This document shows positions 56,684 through 64,000 of a stretch of 64,000 nucleotides of DNA, piece by piece. Both the position numbers and the translations under genes were made by a program. Source of the DNA: Deinococcus sp. JMULE3 (GTDB lineage Bacteria; Deinococcota; Deinococci; Deinococcales; Deinococcaceae); the NCBI RefSeq assembly GCF_013337115.1, contig NZ_SGWE01000004.1, forward strand, positions 2,673,501 through 2,737,500, written 5' to 3'. The notes under the pieces are model-generated. The model did no database searches. It saw nothing but the letters and a program-made list of their open reading frames with translations, and was not told the origin of the DNA. The stretch's first letter is position 1; every line of letters starts with the position of its first letter.

Positions 56684-57355
56684 ATGACCCGCACCCTCAG
56701 CACGCTGCTTCTCACCACCCTCAGCCTCGCCACCATCAGCACCGCCGCCGCGCAGAAGACCACCCTCACCATCGGCGGGCAGCCCACCACCTTTGATACC
56801 GTCAAGGTCGGCGGCCGCACCTACGTCGCCCTGGACCAGCTGCAGAAGGCGCTGACCGCTGCGGGCGGCAGCAACCAGCTCGGCGCGGCGGAAGGCTGCC
56901 TGAACGAATGGCTGTTCAACGGCACCTGGAGACTGCGCGTCACCGCCATCAAATACGTCCCGGACGACCGGAACGGCAACTACTACGGCTGGGTCGCCAC
57001 CACCGAGATCCGCAACGGCGGCAAACAACTCCTCAACCTGTCCAACACCGGCATCGAGAAGGGCGTCAGCCTCGCCCTGAAAGACGGCAGCACCAAGGAA
57101 CTCGGCCTCAGCGGCATCGCCTCCGCCTTCAAGACCGGCACGGACCTGCCGCCCGGCGCGGGCCTCGTCATGGACCTCCCGTTCTCCTGGCAGGGCGGCA
57201 CGCCCACCAACGAGCAACTCCAGGCCAACCCACCGGTCAAACTCATCGTCCCGGTGGACGTCACGGCCCTGCGGCGCGGCGGCAGCACCCTGTACAAGAC
57301 CGTCAACTACAGCAAGGACCCCAGCTTTCGCGTGAACCTCACCTGCCGGAAGTGA
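56684..57355 (+). CDS. Secreted protein next to clpB (paralogue 2)
   Basis: A 223-residue exported protein. A signal peptide (about 1-23, AAAQ) is followed by a CAO-N-like strand pair (LTIGGQPTTF, VKVGGRTYVALDQLQ). The domain begins GCLNEWLFNGTWRLRVTAIKYVP and ends DPSFRVNLTCRK, the same layout as the gene at 48553. The ATG at 56684 has AGGAGG 8 bases upstream. It shares the divergent intergenic region with clpB and its HAIR operator, so it may be co-regulated. Function unknown. Confidence 0.83.
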   Translation: MTRTLSTLLLTTLSLATISTAAAQKTTLTIGGQPTTFDTVKVGGRTYVALDQLQKALTAAGGSNQLGAAEGCLNEWLFNGTWRLRVTAIKYVPDDRNGNYYGWVATTEIRNGGKQLLNLSNTGIEKGVSLALKDGSTKELGLSGIASAFKTGTDLPPGAGLVMDLPFSWQGGTPTNEQLQANPPVKLIVPVDVTALRRGGSTLYKTVNYSKDPSFRVNLTCRK

Positions 57356-57390
57356 GCGCCGTGTCCTCAGGCCGAACGCCCCGATGAGCC

Positions 57391-58365
57391 TCACGGGGAC
57401 CACGTCCCCCCGACGAGTTCCATCATGCCGGTGCCCGCAGCGGGCGCGGCGGCCCATGTGCCCGTCACCTCGATGGGTCCCTCCCAGTACGCGATGCGGG
57501 TGCTGCGGCTCAGGAGCTCCTGATCACGCCGCACCGCCCGCACGCTCAGGTCGAACTCGTCGGACACCAGCCGCCAGCCCAGCGTGTAGGGCCGCCCGGT
57601 GGGACTGGTCCACACCTCGCCCGGTTCGGCACGCAGGCCCGAGACGGCCCGCACGCGCCCGTCCGGTTCCACCACGCTGCCGATCAGCTGCGCCACGCTC
57701 CCGTCCGGGCGCCGCACCCGGTACACCATCAGGTCCCGCCCACCCGCCAGGTGCACGCTGAACCAGTCCCACAGCGCCGACCGGCCCGGAATCTGGTTCC
57801 CCCACTGGTGATCCAGCCACGCCTGCCCCCGCACCGCGCGCCCGTTCACGGTGCCCGTCAGGTCCAGCCGCGTGATCCCCTGATAGAACAGCACGCCCGT
57901 ATCGGCACTGCCGCTGAACCCCGGCGGGTGCAGCACCGGCCCCTTCACCGCGGTCAGCGTCAGATCCAGCGGCCCGGCCTTCAGGCTCAGCGGCGCGGTC
58001 GGCTCCGGCCCCGCCTGCGTCAGCGTCCACGCGCCCTGCCTCACCCGCAGCGGGGGAGAGGTCACCTCGCCCGCCCCGGCGGGCTGCTCCAGGAACGTCA
58101 GCTGACCCGTGCGCAGGTCCGTGACCGCCACGTGCGAGATCATCAGTGGGACAGGCACGCGGCTGTCCTGCACCCGGAACTGCGCCCAGTGCAGCGCCAG
58201 CCCCTCTGCGGGCAGGTAGGCGCTCACGTACCACCACTCCATCGGGTTCGCGTGTGCCCCGTAGTCGGTCGCGGCGGGCAACTGGGCCGGGTTCACGACC
58301 GTCTGCACCGGCGCGCACCCGCTCAGGAGGAGGGCCGCCAGCACCGGAATGACCTTGAGACGCAT
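57391..58365 (-). CDS. Lipoprotein with CrtC/AttH-like lipocalin domain
   Basis: About 324 residues. A lipoprotein signal (VLAALLLSGCAP) precedes a two-lobed lipocalin-like fold. NPMEWWYVSAYL and AWLDHQWGN are the signature motifs of the carotenoid 1,2-hydratase (CrtC)/AttH family. Carotenoid hydration in Deinococcus is credited to CruF, so hydratase activity here is uncertain; AttH-like proteins have other roles. The ATG at 58365 is chosen since TAGGCT lies 8 bases upstream. Confidence 0.8.
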   Translation of the reverse strand: MRLKVIPVLAALLLSGCAPVQTVVNPAQLPAATDYGAHANPMEWWYVSAYLPAEGLALHWAQFRVQDSRVPVPLMISHVAVTDLRTGQLTFLEQPAGAGEVTSPPLRVRQGAWTLTQAGPEPTAPLSLKAGPLDLTLTAVKGPVLHPPGFSGSADTGVLFYQGITRLDLTGTVNGRAVRGQAWLDHQWGNQIPGRSALWDWFSVHLAGGRDLMVYRVRRPDGSVAQLIGSVVEPDGRVRAVSGLRAEPGEVWTSPTGRPYTLGWRLVSDEFDLSVRAVRRDQELLSRSTRIAYWEGPIEVTGTWAAAPAAGTGMMELVGGTWSP

Positions 58366-58428
58366 CGGCACCCAGCCTAACCGACCGGCGGTTCACCTGC
58401 TGCCGCAGATGGCGGACGGCCGCGAACA

Positions 58429-58463
58429 CCACTTCCCACTTCCTACTCCCCACTGCCTCCCCA
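58429..58463. repeat. Family B half-copy, B6
   Basis: CACTTCCCACTTCCTACTCCCCACTG matches only the C-rich arm of the family B palindromes. The G-rich arm is not present, so this is a degenerate copy. Confidence 0.6.
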
Positions 58464-58471
58464 CAAACGAA

Positions 58472-58499
58472 CCGACCCCCCAGTCTCCCGGAGGGTCGG
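58472..58499 (-). terminator. Terminator of the liv operon
   Basis: CCGACCC/GGGTCGG stem with an inner CC/GG extension, followed on the minus strand by TTCGTTTG. It lies 16 bases past the livF stop. Confidence 0.75.
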
Positions 58500-58514
58500 C
58501 CCGTGTCGCGCGGG

Positions 58515-59229
58515 TTACTCGTCGCCGAGGTACGCCTTGCGGACGCTCTCGTCCTGCGCGATGTCGGCGGCGTTCCCGGAGAGTTTGATCTCGCCGGTCT
58601 GCAGCACGTACGCGCGGTGCGCGATCTGCAGGGCCATGTTCGCGTTCTGCTCGACCAGCAGCACGGTCGTGCCGCGCTCCTTGTTCAGCTTCACGATGAT
58701 GTCGAAGATCGCCTCCACGAACAGCGGGGACAGGCCCATGCTGGGCTCGTCCAGCAGCAGCAGTCGCGGCGCGACCATCAGCGCGCGGGCGATGGCGAGC
58801 ATCTGCTGCTCCCCGCCGGACATGGTGCCGCCCAGCTGATGCTCGCGTTCCTTCAGGCGCGGGAAGAACCCGAAACCCTCCTGAATGCGGCTCTCGATCA
58901 GCGCGCGGTCGGTGACGGTGTACGCGCCCACGTCGAGGTTCTCGCGGACACTCATGTCCTTGAAGATCCGGCGGCCCTCCGGCACGTGACTGATCCCCTT
59001 CTGCATGATGTGGTGCGCGGGAATCCCGGCGATGGTCTGACCCTCGAAGGTCAGGGCGCCCGTGCGGGGTTTCATCATGCCGCTGATGGTGCGCAGCGTG
59101 GTGGTCTTCCCGGCGCCGTTCCCGCCGATCAGGGCGACGATCTCACCCTCGTTCACGGTCAGGCTGATGCCCTTCAGGGCGTGGATGTGGTCGTAGTACG
59201 TGTGGACGTTGTCGAGTTCCAGCATGGGC

Positions 59230-59237
<8 letters not shown>
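58515..59237 (-). CDS. livF: Branched-chain amino acid ABC transporter ATPase LivF
   Basis: A 240-residue ATPase. Walker A GGNGAGKTT, signature MSGGEQQMLAIARAL, Walker B LLLLDEPSMGL, and LLVEQN at the switch. The GLSPLFVEAIF segment marks it as LivF rather than LivG. Powers uptake of leucine, isoleucine and valine. The ATG at 59237 overlaps the livG stop; an internal ATG at 59225 is possible. Confidence 0.95.
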
Positions 59238-62668
<3,431 letters not shown>

Positions 62669-62905
62669 GGCAGCTCAACTCCTTTCGTGTGGTGAGGGCG
62701 CAGGCCAGTGCGGATGCAGGTGGGAAGGGTGGCGCCACAGGAAACGGAAATACGCGGGGCGGACGTCACGGGTCGCGCCCGTGATGGTCTAGCTGTGCAA
62801 GAGGTCAGTTTTGCGTCAGTTATCCCGAATGGTATCGCTTTTCACGATGCCTGGCGGGTGCGGTGTCCGGCCCCGCCGATCAAACGCGTGTTTGCATCAA
62901 GGCAA

Positions 62906-62930
62906 GGGGCCGGGCACGTGGCCCGGCCCC
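62906..62930 (-). terminator. Hairpin between livJ and livH
   Basis: GGGGCCGGGC/GCCCGGCCCC, a perfect 10-bp stem with a 5-base loop. With the hairpin at 62962 it probably ends most livJ transcripts, so that binding protein is made in excess over the membrane parts. The remaining sequence of the 62669-62990 gap shows no confident promoter. Confidence 0.7.
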
Positions 62931-62961
62931 AGGATGGTACGGGGAGGTAGAGGTACCGTCC

Positions 62962-62983
62962 GGGAGCGTGTATAGACGCTCCC
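62962..62983 (-). terminator. Hairpin directly after livJ
   Basis: GGGAGCGT/ACGCTCCC, 8-bp perfect stem and 6-base loop, 8 bases past the livJ stop. Could protect the 3' end of livJ mRNA or terminate it. Confidence 0.65.
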
Positions 62984-62990
62984 GTGCGCT

Positions 62991-64000
62991 TTACTGCTTG
63001 ACGGGCTTGACGGGGATGCTGGTGCTGAGCTTGAACTTCCCGGCGGTGACGTTCATCACGTACAGGGTCGCGGCCTTACGGTCACCGGCGGAGTTGAAGC
63101 TGACGTTGCCGGACAGCAGACCCGTGAAGCTGCCCTTGCGGATGGCACTCTCGACCTGCGCGCGGGTGGGCAGCTTGTTCTTGTTGGCGCGCACGGCGTT
63201 CAGCACGCCCTGCACGACCACCTTGGCGGCGTCGTAGCCGAAGGCGCCGAAGCCCTGGGCGTCGTCGTTGAAGGTCTTCTTGTAGTTGGTGGCGAAGACC
63301 TTCGCGGCGGGCAGCGCGCTCAGGGGCGCGGCGACGGTCGTGAAGTAGATGTTGTTCGCGTTCGCCTCGCCGACGATGACGGGCAGCTCGCCGCTGTCCA
63401 GGCCGTCGCCGCCGACCACGGGGGTCTGCACGCCGGCTTCACGCAGCTGCTTGATGAACACGCCCACCTGGTTGTAGATGCCGCCGAAGTAGATGGCGTC
63501 GGGGTTGGCGAGCTTGATCTTCGCGACGATGCTGGAGAAGTCGCTCTTCTCCTCGGTGCCTTCGTTGGCGCTGACGGTGACACCCTTGGCCTTCAGGGCC
63601 TTCTCGACTTCCTTGGCCAGACCTTCGCCGTAGGCGGTCTTGTCGTTCAGGACGTAGACCTTCTTGGCTTTCAGGGTGCCGCTGATGAAGTTGGCACCGG
63701 CGGGGCCCTGCGCGTCGTCACGGGCGACGATGCGGTTCATGTTGCTCAGGCCGCGGTCGGTGACGCCGTTGGCGGTGTTGGCGGGGGACACCATGGCGAC
63801 CTTGCTGGACACCAGGGCCTGGCTGGCGGGGATGGCGACGCCGCTGTTCAGGGTGCCGACGACGGCGAGGATCTGGCGGTCAGCGGCGATCTTGCGGGCG
63901 GCGGCGGTGCCGGTGGCGGGGTCGGCCTGGTCGTCGTAGGGGACGAGGACGAGGTCGAAGCCGAGTTTCTTGAACTGGGCTTTGTACTCGTTGACGGCCA
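62991..64000 (-). CDS. livJ: Branched-chain amino acid binding protein LivJ, cut by right edge
   Basis: The C-terminal 336 or so residues of a type I periplasmic binding protein; the signal peptide lies outside the window. Seen: AVVGTLNSGVAIPASQALVSSKVAMVSP, the typical ligand-binding hinge, then KVYVLNDKTAYGEGLAKEVEKAL, and YFGGIYNQVGVFIKQLREAG. GFGAFGYDAAKVVVQGVLNAV near the end is family-typical. It supplies leucine, isoleucine, valine or similar amino acids to LivHMGF. Confidence 0.93.
   Translation of the reverse strand, partial: AVNEYKAQFKKLGFDLVLVPYDDQADPATGTAAARKIAADRQILAVVGTLNSGVAIPASQALVSSKVAMVSPANTANGVTDRGLSNMNRIVARDDAQGPAGANFISGTLKAKKVYVLNDKTAYGEGLAKEVEKALKAKGVTVSANEGTEEKSDFSSIVAKIKLANPDAIYFGGIYNQVGVFIKQLREAGVQTPVVGGDGLDSGELPVIVGEANANNIYFTTVAAPLSALPAAKVFATNYKKTFNDDAQGFGAFGYDAAKVVVQGVLNAVRANKNKLPTRAQVESAIRKGSFTGLLSGNVSFNSAGDRKAATLYVMNVTAGKFKLSTSIPVKPVKQ

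Overview
The window is a stretch of a high-GC chromosome from a Deinococcus species. This rests on gene content and regulatory signals, not on a database search. It holds two 17-bp palindromes of the radiation/desiccation response type (RDRM), in front of gyrB and uvrA. Many genes have a TANNNT -10 box only 5-10 bases before the start codon (leaderless type). It also has a mraZ-rsmH-ftsL-ftsI cluster, rnpB, a HAIR-type heat-shock operator at clpB, and several families of short palindromic intergenic repeats.

Layout. 0-10 kb: an unknown protein cut by the left edge, a small HNH-like protein, an exported subtilase lipoprotein, pilC, tsaC-scpB, a DUF4388 protein, gatA, truB, a small membrane protein and an S4-domain pseudouridine synthase. 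10-16.5 kb: rnpB, a DUF423 protein, the mraZ division/cell-wall operon with an array of MraZ boxes, then an AT-rich leader, a 3D-domain secreted protein and a LolC/FtsX-type permease. 16.5-18 kb: pterin dehydratase, thioesterase and a kynurenine-formamidase-like cyclase.

18-26.4 kb is the most unusual part. Two tandem pairs each consist of a large SARP/BTAD-STAND-TPR regulator followed by an exported subtilisin-like protease with its own cysteine pattern. In the second pair the regulator has a one-base frameshift in a C-tract. Its DNA also switches abruptly, mid-gene, from extremely C-rich to AT-rich, and stays AT-rich through the protease gene.

26.5-46 kb: gyrB (RDRM), a von Willebrand A surface protein, an S41 protease, small lipoproteins, an RlmI-type methyltransferase, an M23 peptidase with a beta-propeller protein, uvrA (RDRM), a DsbA-like/DsbB thiol oxidation pair, an SDR oxidoreductase, etfBA, an outer-membrane-like protein and an AhpD-like protein. 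46-58 kb: clpC and clpB, each adjacent to one of two paralogous secreted proteins of unknown function. Between them lie radA, a PH-domain protein, a CDF metal exporter and an ArsR/AHSA1 operon under a coaxial dyad. 58.5-64 kb: a branched-chain amino acid ABC transporter, livJ-livHMGF, on the minus strand.

Two repeat families punctuate the gene borders. Family A has seven copies of about 140-160 bp with conserved ends and two hairpins whose stems covary between copies. Family B has six GTGGG-rich palindromes.
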